DNA of 64,000 nucleotides, from assembly GCA_019916065.1 (NCBI GenBank), contig CM034244.1:30721933-30785932 (forward strand). The letters run 5' to 3'. The notes under the pieces were generated by a model, which was given only the letters and a program-made list of their open reading frames with translations, was not told the DNA's origin and ran no database searches. Positions 22,081 to 32,113 of the stretch are shown in pieces (the stretch's first letter is position 1; each line of letters starts with the position of its first letter). A program made the position numbers and the translations under genes. The stretch comes from Vitellaria paradoxa. Its lineage: Eukaryota; Streptophyta; Magnoliopsida; Ericales; Sapotaceae.

Positions 22081-22197
22081 TGGCCCCCTTTTGACAAATG
22101 AAAAATTTTCAGCCAACTTAACTTTTATAATGGGACTCACATAAAAAATGATAAAAAACAATAAATTATTTTCCATTCTTTTTAATTGAAACCCAAA
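22081..22197. repeat. Direct repeat copy A' (right) around inner element
   Basis: Direct-orientation partner of 20232-20369. Flanking CTCTCTC...CTCTCATAT words occur on both sides of this copy (about 22040-22065 and 22208-22232), suggesting a tandemly duplicated unit. Confidence 0.65.
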
Positions 22198-22467
22198 AAT
22201 ATATATATCTCTCTCTCCCCCACTCTCATATTTATACTCTCCCTACCCATCATTCATCACATTTTCTCTGCTCTCCCCATCAATTTTTTTCAGTACATTA
22301 CGAACTGCAGATATAATTCAATCTTTAGCAAAATTCGTGCTTCTGATTCTTTTTTTATCAAAATTTCCTACTCTGAATTGGTATCAATTTTTTTAGATTA
22401 TAGTTATTTAGGTTTTTATTAAAAACTTTTTAACCCCTCCTACCATGAAATCCTAGCTTCATCCCTA

Positions 22468-22475
22468 CTCCCAAT
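22468..22475. repeat. 8-bp target site duplication, right copy
   Basis: CTCCCAAT, identical to 17813-17820. Confidence 0.7.
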
Positions 22476-22645
22476 AGATATATATGTATATATATATAGA
22501 TAATGTATTTGATGCACCCAAGGGCAGTATTATATATATATTCATATTTGAAATTAGTTAAAGGTTCAAAATTTCCTCCTATCAAATTTTCTTAAAGTCA
22601 TATTTTGCGTTTTTAGTTCACTTTATATCCCACCAATCACATAAC

Positions 22646-22722
22646 AAAATGTAAATGTTATCTACCCCCCCTTTTTTATTAGGATTACATCTTATGTAAG
22701 GTGTAGATAACATTTACATTTT
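22646..22722. repeat. Perfect 20-bp inverted repeat with 37-bp loop
   Basis: AAAATGTAAATGTTATCTAC at 22646-22665 is exactly reverse-complemented at 22703-22722. It may be the core of a very small foldback element. It lies about 170 bp outside the outer hAT-like element. Confidence 0.85.
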
Positions 22723-22908
22723 ATAATAGATGTTCTTTTTTTCTTTTTCCTTTTTTTTTAAAAAAAAAAAAAGCCTCTTTATTGAGAGGGGGGTTTGGCA
22801 TGAATCCCTACCTATTTATTAACTTTAATAGATGCTATTTTAAAAAAAATAGTATAATTAGATATACCATAAAAATAAGTAGTGTGATACTATATCCTAT
22901 TTAATTCT

Positions 22909-23082
22909 AGGCATTTGTTAACAGGTGTTCTGGGAGCACTCATTAAGATCCAATGAACACGTGTCATATAATAATATTTTGTATTTTTTTTCTATACAGC
23001 TCCATTAAAGTGCAAGATTTGATTATGTGTCATGAATTTGTTAGTGACTAATGAGTGTCCTAGAATACTGTTAACAGAACCC
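22909..23082. mobile_element. Foldback-type MITE
   Basis: The left arm (GTTAACAGGTGTTCTGGGA, then GCACTCATTA, from 22917) and the reverse complement of the right arm (GTTAACAGTATTCTAGGA, then CACTCATTA, from 23075) match over about 60-70 bp, with CACGTGTCAT/TCATGACACAT further in. Almost the entire 174 bp is palindromic. Target duplication was not resolved. Confidence 0.7.
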
Positions 23083-24464
23083 TTAGGCTGCGTTTGTTTG
23101 CTCGGACTGGATGAGCAGGGATAACACATCCTTGGAAAATTAAGGAGACAGTATCCTCCAGTTTGTATAACTAATCCAGTGAAATTTATTGTCCCGTGTT
23201 TGATGGTAGACAAGACAAAGCAAATGGATTTGTAATCTCATGTTTGACTGACAAGATGTGGTGGTGGGATTAGAGAGAAAAAGACCAAATAGCCCTTGTC
23301 ATCCAATCCAAATTTACAAAACGCCATTTTTAAAATACCAACGTAACACTGCATGGGACAAAAAAAATTGTCGCAAACATGACCAACGAACTACGAATTT
23401 TGGTAAGAATTTACACTTAAATTTTGGGCTTCTTCCCACAATATTTGTCTGAGTAGTTGGTAAAATGAATACACCGTTATCTCAAAATCATAACCACTGG
23501 CCCCCTCTTTTCATACAAAAAATAAGAAAAAAATATATAACTTAAAACTATAATAGTTCAAAAGTGTAGAGCACAACAGGCTGCTAGTTACACACAAAAG
23601 CAAATTCAGTGGCAGGTTAAACTCCAACAAACATCATTGAATGCCAAAGAACATGCCAAGCAATCTAAATGACACGTGCTAACTCCACCGATGAATTCTA
23701 AAAATGGGCACAAAGGATCTCAATCCACTATTAGTTGTGATGCTCATTCTTAAGCCAATAGAGTTTGTTGAAAGCTTTTTACCGTCAGAATCATTCTTGT
23801 TCACAAAAATAACACTAAAACTCAGTACTTGTTTTTTAAAAGAATTTGAAAAAAAAACGTTACGCAGAGCCTACAAGGGAACAATGACTTACCATAATCT
23901 CAACTTTTTTGATTCATGTGTATTAGGTTTACCACAACAATAATCTTGGTCAAGGTTGACAAAGATACAGCTAAAGAAAAAAAAAATTGGAAATCAAGTG
24001 TTATCCAACTTGTTACTTTCAAATTGGTACTTGCTAGATAAATCTAGGTGTTGAATACAATAAAGAATGTACCTGGGAAGTACCCAACCCTAGGGAATTA
24101 ATTGCAACTACAGATCTTAGAAATCTCCAGCAATTCTTGTGCTACGTTCATTGCAAAGAGCAGTCCATAGAGACCCCACAACTGTTTTTTTCCTAGAAAA
24201 ATATACTCCATGGCTTTTAATATAACAAATGTTTGGGATAAATGGGTTGTTTAAGAAATGAGTCTGAACAAGATTTGTAGGATGGCTTTGTGCACTGTGC
24301 TGGCCTCAGTAAGAACATACATCCTTTTTCACATGCTACATGGAGAAAATTAAGCAACCCCTTCACATACAGAGCTACAAGGTTAATTCAATATACCCCC
24401 CCCCCCAACAAAAAAAGAGCAAAATGGCTCTTAGAGGGAAAAAAAATGAGAGAAAAAAAATTAC
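23083..24464. other. Intergenic DNA, no gene seen
   Basis: It begins with TTAGGCTGCGTTTGTTTGC, a Tourist-type end motif, but I could not locate a matching right end. The rest shows no coding signal and no downstream exons of the adjacent ABCG fragment. Confidence 0.5.
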
Positions 24465-25029
24465 CTCCAATATATTAATAGAGAAGTTCAACATTGTGGG
24501 CAGTGCTCTGCTGCCGACATAAGCTTCTGCATCAACGTTTAAATGCTCAAACCGGAGTTCAATTGTGGGATGATCGAGTCTAACCCTGTAATCAGAAAAA
24601 CAGAGGAAACCCAAAAAATGAATCAAAAAAGAAAGATAGAAAAAAAGAACAAAAAAAAAAACTCAAAATCTCTGACAACCCAGATCAGAAAATTAATTTT
24701 ACCTGTTGATGCGTTCCTTGAGCTTCAACAAGAATTTCTTATTATCATCCTCTGCAATTTTCACAAGCCTGTCTAGAAGATTCTTCTTCTCTATCAATCC
24801 AAGGTCCTTCACATCGATTTCTCTGGGTTGGCCCTTCCCTTCAGTCAATAAGCCTCTCCTTACGGGATGGTATGTGGGGAAGTTTTTCAAGAGCTGCCCA
24901 TTTGAGTGCTTCTTCATCGTCTTCTTCCCGAGAAGATCTCGAGAAAACTTCCCTCCCGCTGTTCCTCCATATGCTTGAACTGCTTAGACGTGCACTGGCG
25001 ACTCTCCGTATGTTGTCACCAGTCTCCAT
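24465..25029 (-). pseudogene. PDR-type ABCG transporter 5' fragment (exons 1-2), frameshifted
   Basis: Two minus-strand exons, 25029-24703 and 24585-24465, have intact GT-AG borders and match the N-terminus of plant PDR/ABCG transporters of the ABCG29/36 type. Exon 1 starts METGDNIRRV and contains SSSSIWRNSGREVFSRSSR and EEALKWAALEKLP. After a one-base insertion in a CCCC run (near 24875-24880) the matching sequence continues in another frame (TYHPVRRGLL, EIDVKDLG, LKLKERINR). Exon 2 reads HPTIELRFEHLNVDAEAYVG and ALPTMLNFSINILE. Full-length PDR proteins are about 1,400 aa with two ABC and two membrane domains; none of these are found downstream, so only about 150 residues remain. The family exports hormones, defence compounds or toxic molecules, but this copy cannot make a transporter. 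Confidence 0.85.
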
Positions 25030-26863
25030 TGTCACCACTCAAAAGCTTCAGAACCGATTCCTTTACTATAAGGAACATATCAATATGTGATAGACATAAA
25101 AAAGTTAAATAAGTTTAGTACTTCCCCAATTATATATAAATTGTAAATAATAAAGAAATCAAAGTAAGTTCTTCAACAAATAAAGCCACAGTAGCTAGTG
25201 AATGAGGAAGAACTCTGCAGTGAGTAGCAACCAAAGGGAGAAATACTGAATCAGAAATTGTCATAAACAGCGTGGATCATACCTTTAATAGTGTAGCAAT
25301 TGTCCCAAGAGAGTTCCACAGTAATGGAGTGTATGACCCCTTCAGAAGAATCAGTTCCCCACAAGAAACAAAAGATTGTCCCGCGTTAACTTAGACTGCA
25401 GTTATAATTGCAAGCTAAAAAAAAAATGTGTCACACTGCATTTTTTTTTTTTTTGGGGGGGGGGGGGGGGAGGGGGTATCTGTCTTTTAGGAAGTTAACA
25501 AACATCAGACGAATTGGTAATTTTTATTAATGGACTATCTAATCAAGCATTTAACTATTATTTAATTGTACATCAAGTAAACATTAATCATAAAAGGAAC
25601 TCTTCTTCAATTCCCAAAATGACTTTTTTAGAGGTTTCTTCAACCCAAACCCAGTACAGCAACCCAAAAGTGAAGGAGAAGTTCCTCACTCACTAGAAAG
25701 CAACCACCAACATTCAAACACTCCAATCACATTCACCTTTACGTACTTTACGATGGCCCAATGGTAACAAAGATGCATCAAATCAAACAAAAACAACTCT
25801 TCATTTCCCAGTCCTCATGCCTTTCAAAGCCTTTTAAAACACATAGGAAGAATCCCAAAGCCCCCCCCCCCCACCAAAAGGCAGGGCTGCAAGTGATGCC
25901 TTACATGTTCCCTATCACTATCAGAATGAGAGAAAAGAAGGGAGAAGAAATAGAAAACAAATTAAAAAGTGTGTAAGCATTGGTAGAATTCATGCTAGCA
26001 AACACTACAAAGAATGACAAATTAACAAGCAAGTCTTCCAATAGCCTTCTGCACATATCTCTTTGGCACTTCCTCCCCCTCAATGGCTTTTGCATTTTAG
26101 TAGCTCTCTAAAGCTACTGTGTCATTTATTTATTTAATTCTCCTTTCACTATTTACCTGGCTGTCACTGGCTGCTACCTTGGGAAATGGAAAGTAATAAA
26201 TTGGTAGATGGCATTCATCCAACCTAACAATAAGAATGAATTTTCCCTGAACAATTATACTATAATCCATTGGTAAACACCAATCAGCCTTCGTAATTAT
26301 GTCCGGTGATTTTTCCGATCACAGTCTTCATAGTTCAGTCTTCTCTTACTGCCAACAGAAGGAATAACTGAAAAATTTTCAAGAAAATGAGTCGAACTTG
26401 AGTTGGCAATACCCCTGAGTCAGGTGTCTTAGATTTTTTCATCTTTACTCCCTGCATTATATTGTAACAGGAATATAGATCTTCCTGTATTCCAAAATTG
26501 CAATATATTAATAGATGATCAGAGGATAACAATAACGCATAAACTGGTTTTGTTCCTAAATTTTCAAACTTATTAAATATTCATTAAAGACAATCCAAAA
26601 CTCACTTTATCTAATCTTGAAAGGAATTTCAGCTTCTGTAAAAAATGAAATAAAATAAAAAAAGGCAAAATTTATGAGGGCTACCTGTATAAGAGACGCA
26701 ACAAGTTTGAATTGTGGAAATATGACCATCACTATTTTTGGCAAAAAGAGTCTAATCCCTAATGTCGAGACATAAATTATTGCCTCATAAGTATTAATTC
26801 GCAAACACATTTAACAATTCATATATTGGAAGAAAAAAAAATTGGCATGTAGCCTAATTTAGT
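25030..26863. other. Intergenic DNA, no gene seen
   Basis: This region holds a T-run directly followed by a G-run (about 25441-25475) and C-runs, but no coding signal. The first few hundred bases may contain the former promoter of the ABCG fragment. I see no defined motif. Confidence 0.5.
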
Positions 26864-26868
26864 TAGTT

Positions 26869-27047
26869 GAAAATCAGAACAGAAAAATTAGACAAAAAAG
26901 AGAGAGATGATTTTATTCTTCTCCCTCATACTCTATTTATAATCAAGTTTAGGTTACAAAAAATAGAAATTGGAATCAGCAGGTATATGGCAATAACCAA
27001 AAATAATAATATCACAATCCATCAATTATGCCTTAAATATTCTAACA
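26869..27047 (-). repeat. copia 3' LTR
   Basis: On the minus strand it begins TGTTAGAATATTTAAGGC and ends near CTGATTTTC. It aligns end to end with 31929-32108, with roughly ten substitutions and one small indel. Confidence 0.9.
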
Positions 27048-27064
27048 CTCTCCCTCAAGCTGGA
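27048..27064 (-). other. Polypurine tract of copia element
   Basis: On the minus strand the sequence directly before the 3' LTR reads CTTGAGGGAGAG, then TGTTAG. This is the usual position for the second-strand DNA primer. Confidence 0.8.
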
Positions 27065-27846
27065 TCATAAAAATCAAACATGCCCAACTTGGTAGACATT
27101 TTCTGAAATGGAGAAATAGCTAAGGGCTTGGTAAACATATCACATAACTGAGAGGCCGATCGTACAAATGAAGTAATGTTATCACGTCTGACCAGAAGAT
27201 CTCGAATAAAGTGAAAGTCAACTTCTAAATACTTGGTACGTTTATGAAAGACGGGGTTGTTAGCAATGAAGATTGCAGCCTGATTATCACATAACATAGA
27301 CATCAGATTTGAAATATCAACACCAAAATCTCGAAGAAGAGAACGAACCCAAAACATCTCAGACGCAATATGTGCCATGGTGCGATACTTGGCCTCAGCA
27401 CTAGATCGAGCCACTACAGTCTGCTTCTTACTACGCTATGTAACAAGATTACCACCGACAAAAGTACAGTATCCAGAAGTAGACCTCTGATCCGAACGAC
27501 TACCAGCCTAATCTGTGTTGCTGTATCCAATTACATCTATCGTGGTAGAGGCTCGATAATGTAAAACTTTACCATGAGAATTTTTCAAATACCTCAGAAT
27601 ACGACATATAGCTTCAAAGTGAGGTTTGCGTGGAGCATGCATAAACTAACTGACCACGCCAACTGCATATGAAATATCAGGACGGGTCACAATGAGATAG
27701 ATCAACTTACCCACAAGACGTCGATAACGACCAACATCAGGAAATAGATCACCACTTTCACTATCCAAGCGAACAGAAGAGTCCATATGAGTGTCAACAG
27801 GGCGAGAACCTAAAAGTCCAGTCTCAAAGAGTAAATCCAGAACATA
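27055..27846 (-). pseudogene. copia RNase H region, broken
   Basis: The intact terminal stretch (27055-27414) contains ARSSAEAKYRTMA, VRSLLRDFG, LCDNQAAIFIANNP and HKRTKYLEVDFHFIRD, diagnostic for copia RNase H, and ends in DMFTKPL near the 3' LTR. Upstream, several in-frame stops interrupt the connection to the RT (for example near 27430, 27510 and 27645). In an active element this domain removes the RNA template during reverse transcription. Confidence 0.85.
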
Positions 27847-27852
27847 TTTCCT

Positions 27853-28617
27853 TTAAGATAAAGATATACCCTGGGAAGAACGGGCAACTTCAATTCCAAG
27901 AAAATAACGTAAAGTTCCAAGATCTTTTGTGTTAAATTGTTTTCCCAAATAACCCTTTAATTCTGAAATGCCCTTAGCATCATCACCGAAAATGATGATA
28001 TCATCCACATAGATAATCAAGATAATAGTACTAGATGGTGACTGATGAACAAACACTAGATGATCAGAAGTGGACCGTTTGAAACTATACTCCATAAGAG
28101 CAGAACTAAACCTATCAAACCATGCTCGTGGAGATTGTTTAATTCTATATAAGGCTTTGCGTAAGCGACAAACAAGATGCTCATTTCCTACTGCAGTATA
28201 CCCTAGTGGTTGGTCCATATATACCTCTTCCTGAAGTTCACCATGTAGAAAGGCATTTTTAATATCCAACTGGAACAAGGGCCAAGATTTGTACACTGCC
28301 ACTGCAAGAAGGATGCAGACTGAATTAAGACGAGCCGCTGGTGAGAAAGTCTTAAGATAGTCCACACCATAAGTTTGGGTATAGCCCTTAGCAACCAATC
28401 GGGCTTTAAGACGCTCAACAGAACCATCAAGATGGTACTTTATTGTGTAAACCCAACGACAACCAACTATCTTCTTTCCTGAGGGGAAAGAAGTGAGCTC
28501 CCACGTCTGATTGAGATGTAGTGCTTGCATCTCCTCATCCATCGCTTTCTTCCAGCCCGGTGATAATAGTGCCTGATTATAAGATTTAGGAATAGAAACA
28601 GAGGACAAAGCACACAC
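27853..28617 (-). pseudogene. copia reverse transcriptase region
   Basis: This segment encodes a copia RT (RVT_2) over about 250 residues: WKKAMDEEMQAL, GCRWVYTIKYHLDGSVER, KARLVAKGY, FQLDIKNAFLHGELQEEVYM with motif A, and the catalytic box YVDDIIIFGDD. It ends at an in-frame stop (27853) after FLGIEVARSSQGI, where the protein should run on into RNase H. A stop at 28696 also separates it from integrase in the same frame. The RT core itself is open. Confidence 0.88.
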
Positions 28618-28695
28618 GACAGACTGGAATCGAGGTGATATGCGGTGATAAGAAACAAATTTAGCAAGAGAATGCTGAGTACATATACGTTTACC

Positions 28696-29430
28696 TCATC
28701 TTTGGGCAATAGGAAGATCAAGGTCATCAATAGTAGGAGGCTCAAGCTCATCCTGACTAGTGACAGAAGTGTCTGGGTCAGGAGTAGAAGTATCAGGAGC
28801 AGGTGTGTCAATGGTTACAAGATCCATAGGTGCAATGGTGACTGGATCAGGGCGAGCACGACATTGATAGACTTGTAATGAGACCTCAGGAATAGGAAGA
28901 ACCAAATTAGTAGAGGAAATAGATGTAGGTGGCTCCCCCTCTTGAGAGAGAGGAGAAGGCTCCCCCTCACGAGATGACAACTCCCCTTGAACCTGAAAAT
29001 AGGGTGTAGACTCAAAAAAAGTAACATCAGCACTAACAAATGATCGACGAGATGGAGAATGATAACAACGGTAGCCCTTTCGAGTACGAAAGTATCCCAA
29101 GAAAATACATCGACGAACTCGAGGTGATAATTTATCTAGACCAGGATCAAGATTATGAACAAAAACAGTGCAACCAAATGTACGAGGAGGAAGTGAAAAA
29201 CGATTAGCAAAAGAATAACAAAGAGAGAAAGAAGACTGATTACCAAGGGTAACGAACGGAACCTGATTTATAAAGTGACAAGCAGTTAAGACAGTATCCC
29301 CCCAATATGATTTTGGGACATTCATGTGTATTTGCAAAGTGTGGGTGACATCCAACAGATGATGACGCTTTCGTTCAGCAACACCATTCTGTTAAGAGCT
29401 ATGAACACATGAGGTTTGATGAATAATGCC
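28696..29430 (-). pseudogene. copia integrase C-terminal half and linker
   Basis: The segment reads VPKSYWGDTVLTACHFINQVP, typical of the copia integrase core end, then PRVRRCIFLGYFRTRKGYRCY, the conserved copia 'FLGY' block. A Ser/Pro/Thr-rich linker follows up to a TGA stop. Just upstream (about 29360-29430) the conserved GIIHQTSCVH...QNGVAERK block is interrupted by a stop and lies in a different frame from the N-terminal half, so there is a frameshift near 29430-29470. Confidence 0.85.
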
Positions 29431-29432
29431 CG

Positions 29433-30320
29433 TCAACACAAAATTTGTCCATGACAGACTTTGGTATGCTCTAAAGCATTATCAAATCGTAAAATTTTAA
29501 TTCTTTTGTCAAACTGAGTAAGAATTTCATTATAAAAATGTAAAACAATATTGGGTAATTCAGAACGACTTTTCATTAAAAATAACCATGTCATACGCGA
29601 GAAATCATTCACAAAAATGACAAAATAATAATAACCATTAATAGTAGGGACTCTAGAAGGACCCCAAATGTCCGTATGGACTACAGAAAATGGTTCAGAT
29701 TCATGACCGTGACTACTACTAGAAAAAGAACTACGGTGATGCTTTCTCAGTTGACAAACTTCACACTCTAGACTGGAGACAGAACCAAGACCAGGAACAG
29801 CAAGGTTGAGACGAGATAAAGATGGATGACCCAATCGACAATGCCACTGGAGAGGTGAATCTGAAACATGAAAGGCTGAAGAAGACAAGAAGAAACTGGT
29901 TAGGTCAAGATAATAAAGACCATCCCGCTCACATCCCGAACCAATCATCTTCTGCGTCCTGAGATCCTGAAAAACACAGGAAGATGGAGAAAAGGTTATA
30001 GAGCAGTTTAAGAGTCTAGTTAACTGATTAACAAATAATAAATTAAAAGGGAAGTTAGGCACATAAAGACTCGAAGGTAACGATAATGATATTGATCGTT
30101 TTAGGTGTCCTTTGCCAGTTACAGATCGAGAGGACCCATCAACTAATGTAAGACGATGAGTGGTGGTAATCAAATCAGAAAACAAAGAAGGATTACCTGA
30201 TACATGAGCACTAGCACCAGCAGATGAGGTGGAAAAACAAGCACTATTACCTGAATGGGCCAAAGTGGCAGTGGAACAGGAAGAGCGAAAGATGCGAAAA
30301 GCTTGCACAATAGCATCCAA
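29433..30320 (-). pseudogene. copia protease and integrase N-terminal half
   Basis: The frame covers the protease region followed by the GAG-pre-integrase domain (HCRLGHPSLSRL, CEVCQLRKHHRS) and the integrase core start (VVHTDIWGPSRV, FVNDFSRMTWLFLMKS). At the protease site, where copia elements have DSGAS, this copy reads SAGASAHVSGN, so the catalytic aspartate is lost. A TAG at 30342 separates it from gag in the same frame. Confidence 0.85.
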
Positions 30321-30341
30321 TTTAGCAGGAGAGAAGGGAGC

Positions 30342-31318
30342 CTAAGAAACTACCCCTGAGTTAACAGGATCACTTGTACCAGAAGTAGAACCAGAGACTA
30401 CTTCAGAGCTAGTAGAATCAGTAGTAACATGGTGAGCTTGATCAAGACGACCATATTTCTTCCAGTAGTATGGCTCTGTGTGATTTGTACTGCCACAATG
30501 ATTACACTTTTTGGTGCCGCGTCCAGAACTGCGACTAACACCACAAAAACTACGGCCTATACCACGTGAGCCACCACGGGATCTTCCATGACCTCCAGAA
30601 CTATTAATCAAAGCAGCAGAGTCTGTCCCACTAGAAGCAGATGATGTTGAATGGTGATGATGACCCAGGGAAGATCGTTGCAACTAAGAATAAGCATTGA
30701 CTAAAGGAGGAATAGTCTCCCCAGCCGATCTCTGTAACTACGAAACTCATCATTCAGTCCTGCTAGCAGAAGAACAGTCATAAGCTCATTCCACTGTTGT
30801 ATCATCTCCGCTTTAGTCTCAGGAAAGGGACGGAGTTGTAAAAGACGATCACCAAGGGCTTTAAGTGTGCTGTAATAATCAAATAGTGACCTATCTCCCT
30901 GTCGGAGAGAAAAGAGTTGCTCGTACGCCGTAAAAACTTCTGAAATATTACTACGCTGAGAAAACAAATCGGCTAAAGAATCCCAGATTGCCTTAGAGGT
31001 GTTACACAAGGATACAGTTCGAAAAACTGAAGGTTCGAGACTGTGCCATAACCAACTCATAACATTAGCATCAACATCGTGCCATTGCGAATATGTGGGA
31101 GATGTTGATTCTGGAGGAGAATTCGTAATGTAACTTTCCAATTATCGACCAATAAGGAATATGCGAACAGCATGAGACCAAGTTAAATAGTTGGCGGCTT
31201 CATTCAATTTCTCACAAACAATGGATTTTGGAAAATTTTCAATTGAAATAGTAGGTGTAGGAACAAGTGAAGAACTTTCATCTGAAGTAGTCTTGATAGT
31301 AGACAGATTAATAGCCAT
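30342..31318 (-). pseudogene. copia gag, broken
   Basis: Gag probably starts at the ATG at 31318 (MAINLSTIKTTSDESSS), about 600 bp inside the 5' LTR. It continues through LNEAANYLTWSHAVRIFLIGR to an in-frame TAA (31142-31144), then resumes with LESYITNSPP and a UBN2-like region (WDSLADLFSQRSNISEV, YYSTLKALGDRLLQL). A frameshift plus a TAG near 30685-30705 leads into the Ser/Gly-rich zinc-knuckle part, CNHCGSTNHTEPYYW, in which the last zinc ligand (normally Cys) is Tyr. Gag normally packages the element RNA; this copy cannot. Confidence 0.85.
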
Positions 31319-31912
31319 CAGCCAAATATAAATCACAACCCAAATTAGAGTAGAAAGACCACACAGTGGTGTATAAGGTTTCAAAGCACAACAGGGAGCA
31401 AGAACCAACTCACAATCGAACGATCAACAACGAGCGAGCAGAAAAAAAAATAATAGAAAGTACGAGTAGCATCAGTCGAGGGTCTGTAACACACTGAACA
31501 TCAGATCTGGTTGTCTGAAACGTGAGGAATCCAAGAGCCGATCGAGAAGGAGATAAGACAAACTTCAAGAATCATCCAAAGGCATCAACCAAGCATAAGA
31601 GGAGAAGAAATAGGGAAAGACGACTGTCGTGGTGTGTCACCGGAGATCAACCGTCGGCTGACGCACTAACACGCGCTGGAAACGAGGACTGTGTGAAGCT
31701 CACGCGTCGGGAATTGAGTCACTCGTGCGGGCGCGTCAAGCCATGTCCCGCGATGATCCTCGCCGGTGGTAGTCGCTGGTCGACACCGAGCCTGTTGGTG
31801 GTGGTGCTAGTCAACAATGATCGCCGGAGGGTTTGCTGGCAGTGATGAACAGTGGCGACGGCTAGGGTTTTTTTTTGGAAAAAAAATAATAATAAAGAAA
31901 GGAAAAGGAAAA
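31319..31912 (-). other. copia untranslated leader
   Basis: This is the stretch between PBS and gag ATG. It contains a GC-rich block (about 31620-31850) with CGCCGG motifs. Open frames here are short and I recognise no product. Confidence 0.6.
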
Positions 31913-31924
31913 GCTCTGATACCA
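31913..31924 (-). other. copia primer binding site (initiator tRNA-Met)
   Basis: On the minus strand the sequence is TGGTATCAGAGC, the standard plant copia PBS complementary to the 3' end of initiator tRNA-Met, a few bases inside the 5' LTR. Confidence 0.9.
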
Positions 31925-31928
31925 AGTT

Positions 31929-32108
31929 AAAAATCAGAACAGAAAAATTAGGCAGAAAAGAGATAGATGATTTTCTTCTTCTCCCTCATACTCTATTTAT
32001 AATCAAGTTTAGGTTACAAAAAAATAGAAATTGAAATCAGCCAGTATATGGCAATAACAAAAAATAACAATATCACAATCCATCAATTATGCCTTAAATA
32101 TTCTAACA
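31929..32108 (-). repeat. copia 5' LTR
   Basis: It begins TGTTAGAATATTTAAGGC on the minus strand at 32108 and ends near CTGATTTTTA next to the PBS. A short TATA-like CTCTATTTATAATC-type block (plus strand near 31992-32003) lies inside and could be the LTR promoter region, but its function is inferred. Confidence 0.9.
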
Positions 32109-32113
32109 TAGTT

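Larger units (their letters stand above)
17821..22467. mobile_element. Outer hAT-like element hosting nested insertions
   Basis: The left terminus CAGAGATGAAGCTA (17821-17834) matches the reverse complement of the right terminus, TAGGGATGAAGCTA (22454-22467), at 12 of 14 positions. A perfect 8-bp direct repeat CTCCCAAT flanks it (17813-17820 and 22468-22475). An 8-bp duplication with YAGRG-type ends is characteristic of hAT transposons. Most of its 4.6 kb consists of later insertions: a LINE, an element with long inverted arms, and inside that a hAT MITE. No hAT transposase is visible, so it is non-autonomous. Confidence 0.7.
26869..32108 (-). mobile_element. Ty1/copia LTR retrotransposon, full-length but decayed
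   Basis: A 5.24-kb minus-strand element with ~180-bp LTRs, a 5-bp direct repeat TAGTT on each side (26864-26868 and 32109-32113), a primer binding site next to the 5' LTR and a purine tract next to the 3' LTR. Domain order is gag, protease, integrase, reverse transcriptase, RNase H. Integrase before RT defines the copia superfamily. The polyprotein is broken by several in-frame stops and at least two frameshifts, so it is non-autonomous. The LTRs differ at about ten positions of 180, so the insertion is not very recent. Confidence 0.92.
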
